A DNA stretch of 23,360 bases from Clostridiales bacterium (GCA_004558115.1 SFDT01000028.1:1-23360); one strand, 5' to 3'; shown: positions 7,290 to 15,543, counted from the stretch's first letter. Numbers and translations are program-made. The notes: generated from the letters alone by a model not told the origin.

Positions 7290-8594
7290 TTACTTCTTGG
7301 GGACCAGCACCTTGGTGCCGCCCATGTAGGGCCACAGGACCTCGGGGATCTTCACGGTGCCGTCGGCCTGGAGGTTGTTCTCCAGGAAGGCGATCAGCAT
7401 GCGGGGAGGCGCCACGCAGGTGTTGTTCAGGGTGTGGCACAGCTGCATCTTGCCGTTTTCATCCTTGTAGCGGATGCGCAGGCGGCGGGCCTGGGCGTCG
7501 CCCAGGTTGGAGCAGGAGCAGACCTCGAAGTACTTCTGCTGGCGGGGAGACCAGGCCTCAATGTCGCAGGACTTCACCTTCAGGTCGGCCAGGTCGCCGG
7601 AGCAGCACTCCAGCTGGCGGACGGGGATATCCATGGAGCGGAACAGCTCCACAGAGTACTGCCACAGCTTCTCATACCAGTCCTTGGATTCCTCGGGCTT
7701 GCAGACCACGATCATCTCCTGCTTTTCAAACTGGTGGATGCGGTACACGCCCCGCTCCTCGATGCCGTGGGAGCCCTTCTCCTTGCGGAAGCAGGGGGAG
7801 TAGGAGGTGAGGGTCTGGGGCAGCTTGTCGCTGGGGATGATCTGGTCGATGAAGCGGCCGATCATGGAGTGCTCGGAGGTGCCGATCAGGTACAGGTCCT
7901 CGCCCTCGATCTTGTACATCATGGCGTCCATGTCCGTCTGGCTCATGACGCCCTCCACCACATTGCCGTGGATCATGAAGGGGGGGATGCAGTAGGTGAA
8001 GCCCTTGCCGATCATGAAATCGCGGCCGTAGGCCAGGACGGCCTCATGGAGGCGGGCGATGTCGCCCAGCAGATAATAGAAGCCGTTGCCGGAGACGCGG
8101 CCGGCGGCGTCCATATCAATGCCGTCAAAGCTCTCCATCAGGTCCACATGGTAGGGGATGGGGAAGTCGGGCACCACGGGCTCGCCGAAACGCTGGACCT
8201 CCACGTTGCAGGAGTCATCGGGGCCCAGAGGCACGGAGTCGTCGATGATCTGGGGAATGACCAGCATCCGCTTGTGGAGCTCGGCGTCCAGCTCGTTCTC
8301 CAGCTTTTCCAGGTCGGCCAGACGCTGGGCGTCCTCGGCCACTTCCTTCTTCACAGCCTCGGCCTCGGCCAGCTTGGAGGGGTCCTTCTTGGCCTGGCCC
8401 ATGAGCATGCCGATCTTCTTGGACAGGCTGTTGCGGGCGGCGCGCAGCTGGTCGGCCTCCACGATGGCGGCGCGGCGCTTGGCGTCCAGCTCGATGACCT
8501 CGTCCACCAGGGGCAGCTTCTGGTCCTGGAACTTTTTCTTGATGTTTTCCTTGACGACGTCGGGATTCTCCCGGATGAACTTAATGTCTAACAT
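7290..8594 (-). CDS. serS: Seryl-tRNA synthetase
   Basis: This 434-residue class II SerRS charges tRNA-Ser and supplies the precursor for selenocysteine where that is made. The start MLDIKFIRENPD is the family N-terminus, preceded by GAGGAG. Residues about 28-110 form the long antiparallel coiled-coil that grips the tRNA variable arm. The catalytic domain shows YLIGTSEHSMIG, motif 2 FRKEKGSHGIEERGVYRIHQ, and motif 3 NNTCVAPPRMLIAFLENN. Length is normal. It follows the membrane coiled-coil gene by 61 bp, and a parS site sits in that gap. No T-box is present upstream, so unlike hisS it is probably read from the parAB transcript or from an unseen promoter. Confidence 0.97.
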   Translation of the reverse strand: MLDIKFIRENPDVVKENIKKKFQDQKLPLVDEVIELDAKRRAAIVEADQLRAARNSLSKKIGMLMGQAKKDPSKLAEAEAVKKEVAEDAQRLADLEKLENELDAELHKRMLVIPQIIDDSVPLGPDDSCNVEVQRFGEPVVPDFPIPYHVDLMESFDGIDMDAAGRVSGNGFYYLLGDIARLHEAVLAYGRDFMIGKGFTYCIPPFMIHGNVVEGVMSQTDMDAMMYKIEGEDLYLIGTSEHSMIGRFIDQIIPSDKLPQTLTSYSPCFRKEKGSHGIEERGVYRIHQFEKQEMIVVCKPEESKDWYEKLWQYSVELFRSMDIPVRQLECCSGDLADLKVKSCDIEAWSPRQQKYFEVCSCSNLGDAQARRLRIRYKDENGKMQLCHTLNNTCVAPPRMLIAFLENNLQADGTVKIPEVLWPYMGGTKVLVPKK

Positions 8595-8633
8595 ACATAT
8601 TTCTCCTCAATTTCATGTATTGAAAAATGCAAA

Positions 8634-8649
8634 TGTTTCACGTGAAACA
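8634..8649. promoter_or_regulatory. parS site 1 (ParB-binding)
   Basis: TGTTTCACGTGAAACA is a perfect 16-bp palindrome identical to the Bacillus-type parS consensus (TGTTNCACGTGAAACA). It lies in the 61-bp gap between the coiled-coil gene and serS, so ParB bound here would sit on the serS leader. Confidence 0.92.
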
Positions 8650-8655
8650 TAGGTC

Positions 8656-9177
8656 TTACTTGTTCAAAACCGCTTCCTTCAGCTGTTCGTACCGCTGGGC
8701 GGGCGCTGTCACCTCGGCGCTTTCCTTGGGCAGGCAGGTGATGAGGTCCTCGTCCTCCATCCGCTGCATGGTGGCAAGACAGGCATCATAGTTTCCGGCG
8801 GAGAACTGCTGCTGGAGGGTGTACAGGGCCAGCATGGCGTCTGTGACTTTCCGCTGCTTGCCGGCAGCGTCCTCCTGCTCCTGGAGCTGCTTTTCCAGGT
8901 CGTCCACCTGGTCCTTGGCGTCATCCAGTTCCTCTTGCAGCTGAATGACCTTGTCCTGGACTGCCTGCACCTCCTGCATGGCGGAGACAGAGCTTTGCAG
9001 CTTGCCCAAAGCCTCCGTATTGCTGCGCTGGTGCATCAGGAACGACAACGCCATCAGCAAAAACGCCACAATAAACAGGATCATGATATAGATAACAACG
9101 GGCTTTTTGCTGTGGGACTCCTCCTGGGGCAGAGGGGTCTCTTCGCTTTCGCCGCTGCTGCGCTTTTCCAGTTTCAT
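8656..9177 (-). CDS. Membrane-anchored coiled-coil protein of unknown function
   Basis: I do not recognise a family for this 173-residue protein. Residues 1-25 are charged and probably cytoplasmic. Residues 26-48 (VVIYIMILFIVAFLLMALSF) form one membrane helix. From about 52 to 110 there is a heptad-like coiled coil rich in E, Q, D and L (VIQLQEELDDAKDQVDDLEK). The last 60 residues are predicted helical and resemble a small helical-repeat hairpin (LYTLQQQFSAGNYDACLATM). By the positive-inside trend (KK at 24-25 before the helix) the coil is probably outside the membrane. It starts only 7 bp after parB and precedes serS, so it is translated from the parAB transcript. A role in anchoring or in the envelope is inference from position only. 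Confidence 0.85.
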   Translation of the reverse strand: MKLEKRSSGESEETPLPQEESHSKKPVVIYIMILFIVAFLLMALSFLMHQRSNTEALGKLQSSVSAMQEVQAVQDKVIQLQEELDDAKDQVDDLEKQLQEQEDAAGKQRKVTDAMLALYTLQQQFSAGNYDACLATMQRMEDEDLITCLPKESAEVTAPAQRYEQLKEAVLNK

Positions 9178-9184
9178 AATTTGA

Positions 9185-10066
9185 TTAGGTCCTTTCTTGG
9201 GATTTCTTCACCCGCAGGAGGGCCAGTGCCTCCAGCAGGTCGTTGAGGTCGTCCAAGCCGTAGTACTCCAGCTCGATGCGGCCTTTTTTCCGGCCGTTGA
9301 CGATCTTGACGCCCCGCCCCAGCTTGGAGCTCAGGTCCTTTTGGGCCTCGGCGGTGTAGTCCACACCGGTGGGTGCCGGTTTTTCCGGCTTTTTCTCGGC
9401 GGAAAGGCGCTTGGCCAGGGCCTCCGTCTGCCGGACGGACAGGCCGCCTGACACCACGGCCGCGGCGGCGCTCTCCTGCACGGCGGGGGACAGGGGCAGC
9501 AGGGCGCGGGCATGTCCGGCGGAGAGCTTTCCCTCCTCCACCAGCTTCCGCACGGAGGGCGTCAGACTCAGAAGCCGCAGGGCGTTGGTGACGGCGCTGC
9601 GGGACTTGCCCACCCGGGTGGCCGCCTCCTCCTGGGTCATGTGGTAGGTCTCGATGAGAGACTGGAAGCCGGCGGCCTCCTCCATGGGGTTCAGGTCCTC
9701 CCGCTGGAGGTTTTCGATCATGGCCAGCTCGGCGGCCTTGCGGTCATCGGCCTCAATGACGATAACAGGCACTTCGGAAAGACCCGCCAGCCGGGCGGCC
9801 CGCCAGCGGCGCTCACCGGCGATGATCTGGTAATAGCCGGAGGCCAGCTTCCGCACCGTCAGGGGCTGGATGATGCCGTGCTCCTGAATGGAGGCGGCCA
9901 GCTCCGCCAGGGAGGCCTCGTCAAAATACTTCCGGGGCTGGGAGGAGCAGCTCTCCACCTGCGAGATGGGAAGGGAAAGAGAGCCGGTGGTCTCGGTTTT
10001 CAAAACGTCGTCGCCCAGCAGGGCGCCGAGGCCCCGGCCGAGACCGGAGGGCTTTTTGGATGCCAT
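9185..10066 (-). CDS. parB: Chromosome-partitioning protein ParB (Spo0J)
   Basis: The 293-residue protein is a CTP-dependent DNA clamp that loads at parS and spreads, recruiting SMC and stimulating ParA. Signatures in order are the N-terminal KKPSGLGRGLGALLG (4-18), which probably contacts ParA; the ParB/Srx CTPase domain with QPRKYFD (43-49) and GERRWRA (84-90); ENLQREDLNPMEEA (118-131); and a helix-turn-helix TQEEAATRVGKSRSAVTNAL (144-163). A C-terminal dimerisation region ends in YYGLDDLNDLLEAL. AAAGGAGG six bases upstream supports ATG 10066. It is 19 bp after parA. The two parS sites at 8634 and 11025 are its expected targets and bracket the operon. Confidence 0.97.
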   Translation of the reverse strand: MASKKPSGLGRGLGALLGDDVLKTETTGSLSLPISQVESCSSQPRKYFDEASLAELAASIQEHGIIQPLTVRKLASGYYQIIAGERRWRAARLAGLSEVPVIVIEADDRKAAELAMIENLQREDLNPMEEAAGFQSLIETYHMTQEEAATRVGKSRSAVTNALRLLSLTPSVRKLVEEGKLSAGHARALLPLSPAVQESAAAAVVSGGLSVRQTEALAKRLSAEKKPEKPAPTGVDYTAEAQKDLSSKLGRGVKIVNGRKKGRIELEYYGLDDLNDLLEALALLRVKKSQERT

Positions 10067-10085
10067 GCAGATCCTCCTTTCGGAT

Positions 10086-10844
10086 TCAGGCGTTCTGTTT
10101 TTTCAAAAACTCCGCGGCAAGGGCCGTGTACGCCTCGGCGCCCCGGGAGGTGCGGTCGTAAGCGGTGATGGGCTTGCCGTGGCTGGGCGCCTCGGAGAGG
10201 CGCACGTTGCGGGGAATGACGGTGGCGTAGACCTTGCCGGGGAAGTAGTGCTTCACTTCCTCCGCCACCTGGAGGGCCAGATTGGTCCGGCCGTCGAACA
10301 TGGTCAGCAGTACGCCCTCCAGCTCCAGCCGGGGATTCAGGGACCGGCGGACGATGCGGACGGTGTTCATCAGGTCGCTGAGCCCCTCCAGGGCGAAATA
10401 CTCTCCCTGGACCGGCACCAAAATAGTGTCCGCCGCGCAGAGGGCATTGAGGGTCAGCAGCTCCAGGGAGGGAGGGCAGTCGATGAGAATGAAATCATAC
10501 TGGCCGCTGACCTGGGCCAGGGCCTCCTTCAGCAAGAATTCCCGGCGCTCCATGCCGATGAGCTCGATACCGGCGCCGGCCAGCGCCTTGTTGGAGGGAA
10601 GAACGTCGCCGAATTTGGTGCGGACCAGAGCCTCCTGGGCAGGAATGTCGCTGATGAGCACGTCGTATATGCCCTTGGACACCGTCTTGTCCACGCCCAT
10701 GCCGGAGGTGGAGTTGGCCTGGGGGTCAAAATCACACAGCAGCACCCGCTTGCCGCACTCCGTCAGCGCCGCCGTCAGATTCACACAAGTGGTGGTCTTG
10801 CCCACGCCGCCCTTTTGATTCACGATTGCGATGGTTTTTGCCAC
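10086..10844 (-). CDS. parA: Chromosome-partitioning ATPase ParA (Soj)
   Basis: With the GTG start at 10844 the protein has 252 residues and begins (M)AKTIAIVNQKGGVGKTTT, the standard Soj N-terminus. This fits better than longer in-frame starts that would run into the promoter. A weak GCAGGTG precedes the start, with AAAGGA a little further up. The deviant Walker A motif is KGGVGKT (11-17), Walker A' includes CDFDPQAN (D40), and Walker B is FILIDCPPSL. ParA binds DNA as an ATP dimer and, with ParB, segregates origins; in Bacillus relatives it also controls DnaA. RNVRLSEAPSHGKPI near the C-terminus is typical of chromosomal ParA. It is the first gene after its own strong promoter. Confidence 0.96.
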   Translation of the reverse strand: MAKTIAIVNQKGGVGKTTTCVNLTAALTECGKRVLLCDFDPQANSTSGMGVDKTVSKGIYDVLISDIPAQEALVRTKFGDVLPSNKALAGAGIELIGMERREFLLKEALAQVSGQYDFILIDCPPSLELLTLNALCAADTILVPVQGEYFALEGLSDLMNTVRIVRRSLNPRLELEGVLLTMFDGRTNLALQVAEEVKHYFPGKVYATVIPRNVRLSEAPSHGKPITAYDRTSRGAEAYTALAAEFLKKQNA

Positions 10845-10893
10845 GCAGGCACCTGCTTTCCTTTCAGATAATGGCGTTTTTACACACGGATAC

Positions 10894-10922
10894 ATTATAT
10901 CAAGGTGCATAGTGCCTTGCAA
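10894..10922 (-). promoter_or_regulatory. parA operon promoter
   Basis: TTGCAA (10922-10917), a 17-bp spacer and consensus TATAAT (10899-10894) with an extended -10 TG (TGATATAAT). Transcription should start near 10887, about 43 bases before the GTG. parS site 2 lies about 100 bp upstream. Confidence 0.85.
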
Positions 10923-11010
10923 GGATAAATGTGAAAAAGTGCAAAAAAAGAAAGGGGAGCGTTCCCGTGAAAACGCATAAAATGCGCAGGGTTCATCGCT
11001 GTGTACCGAT

Positions 11011-11054
11011 AAAAAAACCGGGAATGTTTCACGTGAAACATTCCCGGTTTTTTT
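11011..11054 (-). terminator. Amylase terminator formed by a perfect 44-bp palindrome containing parS
   Basis: The sequence from 11011 to 11054 is a perfect palindrome. Outer A7/T7 flank CCGGGAA/TTCCCGG arms, and the centre is the 16-bp parS. On the minus strand it starts five bases after the amylase stop and ends in seven T's, the shape of a Rho-independent terminator. Because of its symmetry it should also work on the plus strand. It separates the envelope operon from parAB. Confidence 0.88.
11025..11040. promoter_or_regulatory. parS site 2 (ParB-binding), inside a terminator hairpin
   Basis: TGTTTCACGTGAAACA, identical to site 1 and to the Bacillus-type parS consensus, forms the exact centre of the 44-bp palindrome. 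It is 2391 bp from site 1 and about 180 bp upstream of the parA start. Confidence 0.93.
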
Positions 11055-11059
11055 GCTTC

Positions 11060-12928
11060 TTATACCAACAGCAGTCCGGTGCGGGGAGGCAGCCGCAGGG
11101 AGACAGCGCCGCTGGGGGCGGGGAAGATGCGGCCTGTCAAAAGGTCCACGGCGGTTTCCTTGGGCCAGGGCAGGCAAAGCGCCTCCGGCGCGGTGCCCGC
11201 GTTCACCACGGTGACGGTCCGGGCGCCCTCCAGCTCCCGGGAAAAGGCCAGCAGGGGGCCGCTGGCGTACAGGTACTGGATGGTGCCGCGGCGCAGCTCC
11301 TGCCGCTGCTGGCGCAGCGTGCCCAAGCGGGTGAACCAGGCCTTCAGGCTCTTGTCCTCATGGCCCCAGGGATAGCCGCCCCGGTTGAAGGGGTCCTCAA
11401 AGCCCTCCATGCCGGCCTCGTCGCCGTAATAGACGGTGGGGGAGCCGGGGAAGGTGAACAGCACCAGCGCCGCCAGCTTTACCAGGGCGGTGCCCTTTGC
11501 CCGCTCCTGGGGGCAGAGGCGGTAATGGGCCCGGTCGTCCTTGCTCTGGGGCACGTGGGCGGCGCCCAGCACTGTCAGGATGCGGGGCGTGTCATGGGTG
11601 CCCAGGAAATTCATGGCGGAGTAAAAGGCGGCGGGGGGATAGTTTTCCCGGATGGTCTCCATGGCCTCCCGGAAGTCCTGGGCGCTGCCGCCCTGGAGAT
11701 AGGCCAGCAGGGCGGTGCGGAAGGGATAGTTCATGACGCCGTGAAGCTCCTTGCCCTGGAGGTAACGGCGCCGCTGGGAGTATGCGATCTTTGTGCTGGC
11801 GTCCTCCCACACCTCGCCGATGAGGATGGCCTCCGGGTCTGTCTCCTCCACGACGGCGCGGATCTTCTCAATGAACCAGTCCGGCAGCTCGTCCGCCACA
11901 TCCAGCCGCCAGCCGGAGGCGCCGGCCCGGAGCCACCGGCGGATGATGGAGTTTTCGTTTTCGATGATATAATCCACATAGCCGGGACAGTCCTCCCGGA
12001 CCGCCGGCAGAGTCGTAATGCCCCACCAGGAATCGTATTCCCGGGGCCAGGGATGGAAGGAGAACCAGTCGTAATAGGGGCTGTCCTGGCTCTGGGCGGC
12101 GCCCAGAGTGGGATAGAAGCCGTCTTCATTAAAATAGAGGCTCTGGGAGCCGGTGTGGTTGAACACGCCGTCCAAAACCACCCGCATCCCCCGCGTCTTC
12201 GCCTGGGCGCACAGGGTGCGGAAATCCTCCTCCGTGCCCAGCATGGGGTCGATCTTCGTATAATCCGCCGTGTTGTAGCGGTGGTTGGAGGCGGATTCAA
12301 AAATGGGGCACAGGTACAGGGTGGTCACGCCCATGTCCCGCAGCTGGTCCATCTTGCTGGTGATGCCCGCCAGCTGGCCGCCGAAAAAGTTCCGGTTGCG
12401 GATCTCACCGTCAGGGTCCGGCCGCCACTCGGGAATGTCCTCCCAGTTTTCCTGGATATAGCGGTTTCCAATGAGGCCGTCGGGCTCCGGGTCCGTCAGA
12501 CGGCAGAAACGGTCTGGAAATATTTGGTAAGTTACGCCGGCGCCGAACCATTCCGGTGTGGGGCTCTCCCGGTACACGGTCAGCTGCCAGGACTCCAGGC
12601 CGCCGTCGCTGCGGTAGCCGGTCCGGTCCAGAACGCAGCCGGAGCCGTCCTCCCGCCACAGGCGGAAGTGGTACCACACCAGCTCCGGCTCCGCGGGAGC
12701 CGGCAGCGTCAGGGAAAACAGGGTCCGCTCCTTCTCCGGACCCAGGGGCTCCAGCTCGTGGGTCTCCTCCTGGCCGGCGAACTCCCGCCGCAGCACCAGG
12801 GCGCAGTGGGTAAAGGCCTCGGCGGTCAGGGGGCGGCAGCGGAAGGTGACGGCGGTGGAGCAGGTGACGGCGCCGAAGGGGTCCTTGCACAGGATACAGC
12901 GGGGGTCGTATACAAAGGGTTCACTCAT
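11060..12928 (-). CDS. GH13 alpha-amylase-family hydrolase, neopullulanase/cyclomaltodextrinase-like
   Basis: The 622-residue protein has no signal peptide and is probably cytoplasmic. An N-terminal beta-rich domain (about 1-125) precedes a GH13 barrel starting WFGAGVTYQIFPDRF (128-142), then DGVFNH (253-258). The catalytic nucleophile is D343 in GWRLDVADE, the acid/base is E372 in LIGEVWED, and the transition-state stabiliser is D446 in GTHDTPR. FFGGQLAGI (181-189) is typical of neopullulanase, maltogenic amylase and cyclomaltodextrinase enzymes, which degrade internalised maltodextrins or cyclodextrins. A small C-terminal beta domain ends the protein. AAGGAGCGG precedes the ATG. The gene begins 14 bp after the PBP2 stop and is followed by the parS terminator, so it looks like the last gene of the envelope operon. 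The exact substrate cannot be read from the sequence. Confidence 0.9.
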   Translation of the reverse strand: MSEPFVYDPRCILCKDPFGAVTCSTAVTFRCRPLTAEAFTHCALVLRREFAGQEETHELEPLGPEKERTLFSLTLPAPAEPELVWYHFRLWREDGSGCVLDRTGYRSDGGLESWQLTVYRESPTPEWFGAGVTYQIFPDRFCRLTDPEPDGLIGNRYIQENWEDIPEWRPDPDGEIRNRNFFGGQLAGITSKMDQLRDMGVTTLYLCPIFESASNHRYNTADYTKIDPMLGTEEDFRTLCAQAKTRGMRVVLDGVFNHTGSQSLYFNEDGFYPTLGAAQSQDSPYYDWFSFHPWPREYDSWWGITTLPAVREDCPGYVDYIIENENSIIRRWLRAGASGWRLDVADELPDWFIEKIRAVVEETDPEAILIGEVWEDASTKIAYSQRRRYLQGKELHGVMNYPFRTALLAYLQGGSAQDFREAMETIRENYPPAAFYSAMNFLGTHDTPRILTVLGAAHVPQSKDDRAHYRLCPQERAKGTALVKLAALVLFTFPGSPTVYYGDEAGMEGFEDPFNRGGYPWGHEDKSLKAWFTRLGTLRQQRQELRRGTIQYLYASGPLLAFSRELEGARTVTVVNAGTAPEALCLPWPKETAVDLLTGRIFPAPSGAVSLRLPPRTGLLLV

Positions 12929-12942
12929 AGGAAAACCGCTCC

Positions 12943-15021
12943 TTATTGCATCAGTTGATTTTCGCCGAGGATGGCGGTCCCGATCTCATCGGCGGAGAAG
13001 TAGGCGTTGAGGATGTTCACGGCGGTGGAGGCCAGGGCGCTGCCGGAGCCGCCCTGCTCGATGACGATGGAGACGGCGATCTCCGGGTCGTCATAGGGGG
13101 CGAAGCACACGAACACGCCGTTGTTTTCCGTGTCCTTGTTGACCTGGGCGGTGCCGGTCTTGGCGCCGGCGTCCACCACGCAGTCCTTGAAGTAAGGGGC
13201 CAGGGAGCCGGTGGTGGTCAGGTCGTGCATACCCTTTTTCACGGCGGTCAGGGCCTCGCCGCTGATGTCCACGGTGTTTTTGGGGTCCGTGTTGCCCACG
13301 GCCAGCACCTGGGTGTTGTCGTAGGACTTGACGGCCTTCAAAAGGTGGGCCTCGCAGTGCTTGCCGCCGGAGACCAGGGTGGCGATGTAGTTGGCCAGCT
13401 GGATGGGCGTGAACAGGTAGCTGGCCTGGCCGAAGGCGGCCCAGGGGGCCTGGTTCTCACCGGCCTTGTTCTGGGCCAGGTTGCCGGCGGCGTCGCCGAT
13501 CTCAATGCCGGTGTGCTCGCCCAGGCCGAAGGCCGTGGCGTATTCGTTCAGCTTGTCCAGTCCCAGGTAATAGCCCATCTGGGCGAAGAAGTAGTTGCAG
13601 GACACGGTGATGGCCTCGGAGACATTGATGCTGCCGTGGTTGCCCCGGGAGGAATTGTAGATCCAGCAGTTGGCGTAGCTGTTGGGGTCGCCGGGATAGG
13701 TCCAGTGGCCGGTGGTCTTGAGCTTCTGGTAAGGGGTGATGATGCCCTCCATCAAAGAGGCCACAGCCGTCAGGGGCTTAAAGGTGGAGCCGGGGGCGTA
13801 GGTGCCCATGGTGGCCCGGTTCCACAGGGGCTTGGCCAGGTCCGTGGAGAGGATGTTGTAATCCTGATTATAGGTGGAAAGGTCAAAATCCGGATAGGAG
13901 GCCAGGGCCAGCACCTCGCCGGTGCCCACCTTGATGACGACGGCGCCGGCGCCCCGGGTGGTGTTGCCGTCCTTGGCGCTCATGGCGGACACCGTTTCCG
14001 CCAGGGCGTCCTCCACGGATTTTTGCAGGCTGAGGTCAATGGTCAGCTCCACGGTGTTGCCGGGCTGGGGCTCTTTTTCATAGTACTCGCCGGTGATCTT
14101 GCCGTCGGCATTGGTGGAGACGATGCGCTTGCCGTCGGTGCCCTTCAAATACGCCTCAAAGGCCAGCTCCACGCCGGAGCGGCCGATGCGGTCGTTGTAG
14201 CCGTAGCCCTTGTCCTTCAGCTGCAGGTATTCCTCCCGCCAGATGGGGCCCACTGTGCCCAGGATGTGGGCGGCGGAATCGGTCTGATACTCCCGGACGG
14301 AGGAGGTGGTGATCCTGGCGCCGGCATAATTGCCGTCGTTCAGAAGGGAGATCATGGCGCTGTCAATATCCTCCACCATGGCGTAGGCGGTGGTGCTCAC
14401 CAGTTGGCGGATGGACAGCTCATACTGCACGCCGATGACCGACCGGGCGTCGGACAGGGAGAAGGAGCTGGGGATCTCGTATTTTTCCCGCAGCAGCTCC
14501 ACCAGGGAGCCCGCGTCCAGCCCCAGGCTGTTCAAAAGCTCCTCGGTGATGCCGTCGGGGGAGAGGTTGGTGGACACCCGCTTCAGGTCCTTTTGCAGAA
14601 AGTCGGCGAAGCGGCTGCGCTGGGTGTCATCCAGCTTGTCCAGCGTATAGGAGAAGGGAGCGGTGGAGGTGATGGGCAGATTGTCCGTCCAGCCGACCTG
14701 CTGGGACTGGCACAGCTTGATGAGCCGCAGAATGGCCAGGTTCTCATCGTCCTCCTCACTCAGCAGGCTGGAGTCGAAGGTCAGGTTGTAAGAGGAGCGG
14801 CTGGACACCAGCTCCCGGCCGCTGCGGTCTGTGATAACGCCCCGGGAGGCCTCCACCGTTTCCACCCGGGTGATGGTGCGGATGGATTTCGCCAGGTAAT
14901 AGTCGTGCTGGTTGACCTGGATATTGTACAACACGCCCACATAAATGACCAGTGCCGCCGACAGAAAACCGGCCAGGGCCAGCAGGCGTTTGGAGTTGTT
15001 GGGAGAAGATTTGTGGTCCAT
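12943..15021 (-). CDS. mrdA: Penicillin-binding protein 2 (elongasome transpeptidase)
   Basis: The 692-residue class B PBP cross-links peptidoglycan during elongation. One N-terminal membrane helix spans about 11-32. The dimerisation and pedestal region follows, with ASRGVITDRSGRELV (58-72) and RIGRSGVELAFEAYLKG (278-294). In the transpeptidase domain the active-site SxxK is S412-T-F-K415, SxN is S474-C-N476 and KTG is K621-T-G623. All catalytic motifs are intact. TAAGGAG before ATG 15021 overlaps the mreD stop codon, so the two genes are coupled. The context (mreC, mreD upstream) identifies it as the MreBCD-associated PBP2 rather than a division FtsI. Confidence 0.95.
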   Translation of the reverse strand: MDHKSSPNNSKRLLALAGFLSAALVIYVGVLYNIQVNQHDYYLAKSIRTITRVETVEASRGVITDRSGRELVSSRSSYNLTFDSSLLSEEDDENLAILRLIKLCQSQQVGWTDNLPITSTAPFSYTLDKLDDTQRSRFADFLQKDLKRVSTNLSPDGITEELLNSLGLDAGSLVELLREKYEIPSSFSLSDARSVIGVQYELSIRQLVSTTAYAMVEDIDSAMISLLNDGNYAGARITTSSVREYQTDSAAHILGTVGPIWREEYLQLKDKGYGYNDRIGRSGVELAFEAYLKGTDGKRIVSTNADGKITGEYYEKEPQPGNTVELTIDLSLQKSVEDALAETVSAMSAKDGNTTRGAGAVVIKVGTGEVLALASYPDFDLSTYNQDYNILSTDLAKPLWNRATMGTYAPGSTFKPLTAVASLMEGIITPYQKLKTTGHWTYPGDPNSYANCWIYNSSRGNHGSINVSEAITVSCNYFFAQMGYYLGLDKLNEYATAFGLGEHTGIEIGDAAGNLAQNKAGENQAPWAAFGQASYLFTPIQLANYIATLVSGGKHCEAHLLKAVKSYDNTQVLAVGNTDPKNTVDISGEALTAVKKGMHDLTTTGSLAPYFKDCVVDAGAKTGTAQVNKDTENNGVFVCFAPYDDPEIAVSIVIEQGGSGSALASTAVNILNAYFSADEIGTAILGENQLMQ

Positions 15022-15030
15022 GGGAGCTCC

Positions 15031-15543
15031 TTAATCGTCCAGGTGCGTGCGGCGGTGGACCGCCGAAAACAGCAATGTCGCGGGAATGGCCAGAGGCAGG
15101 CTCACCAGCAGCTCCCGGCAGCAGACAAAGGCGCCGGTCCCCCAGGCCGATTTTTCCCGGGCCCACAGCAAAAAGCAGTGAAAGGCGCCGGTCAGAACAA
15201 AGCCCAAGGCGGTGACGGCAAGGGAGCACAAAAAGCCGGCGGGCAGCCAGCTTTGGGCGATCAGACTGGCGCACAGGCCCACCAGGGGAAAAACAAGCGT
15301 ATAAAAGCAGGGCAGAGGCTCCGGCAGCAGCAGGTCGCACATCACGCCCACGGCCAGGGCGAACACCGTGCCGGGCACAGGCCCCTCGTAGGCGGCGGGG
15401 ATGGCCGCCAGCGCCGGATAGAGAAATGGGATGACGCCCCAGACCGTGAACCGCTGGAGCACAAATGCCTGGACAAAGAAGCACAGTGCGGCGGCCGCGG
15501 CATACAGGGCCCACTTGAAGATGGTTTCGTTGCGCGCCAGCAA
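15031..15543 (-). CDS. mreD: Rod-shape-determining protein MreD
   Basis: The start is a TTG at 15543, chosen because AAAGGAGG ends seven bases before it; an upstream in-frame TTG at 15561 would run through that ribosome site. The product is about 170 residues with five or six hydrophobic membrane segments (such as ALYAAAAALCFFVQAFVLQ and FALAVGVMCDLLLP). This is the size and topology of MreD, the polytopic partner of MreC in the elongasome. Sequence similarity to MreD is weak at this level; the call rests on topology plus its place between mreC and PBP2. The gene follows a 110-bp tandem repeat array that separates it from mreC. Confidence 0.87.
   Translation of the reverse strand: MLARNETIFKWALYAAAAALCFFVQAFVLQRFTVWGVIPFLYPALAAIPAAYEGPVPGTVFALAVGVMCDLLLPEPLPCFYTLVFPLVGLCASLIAQSWLPAGFLCSLAVTALGFVLTGAFHCFLLWAREKSAWGTGAFVCCRELLVSLPLAIPATLLFSAVHRRTHLDD

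Noticed and set aside
8595..8655. T-box or separate promoter for serS
   Set aside because: The 61-bp gap is too short for a T-box and has only the parS site and a ribosome site; no -35/-10 pair fits.
10845..11177. Longer parA start
   Set aside because: It would cover the parA promoter, parS and the terminator; the GTG at 10844 gives the standard Soj N-terminus.
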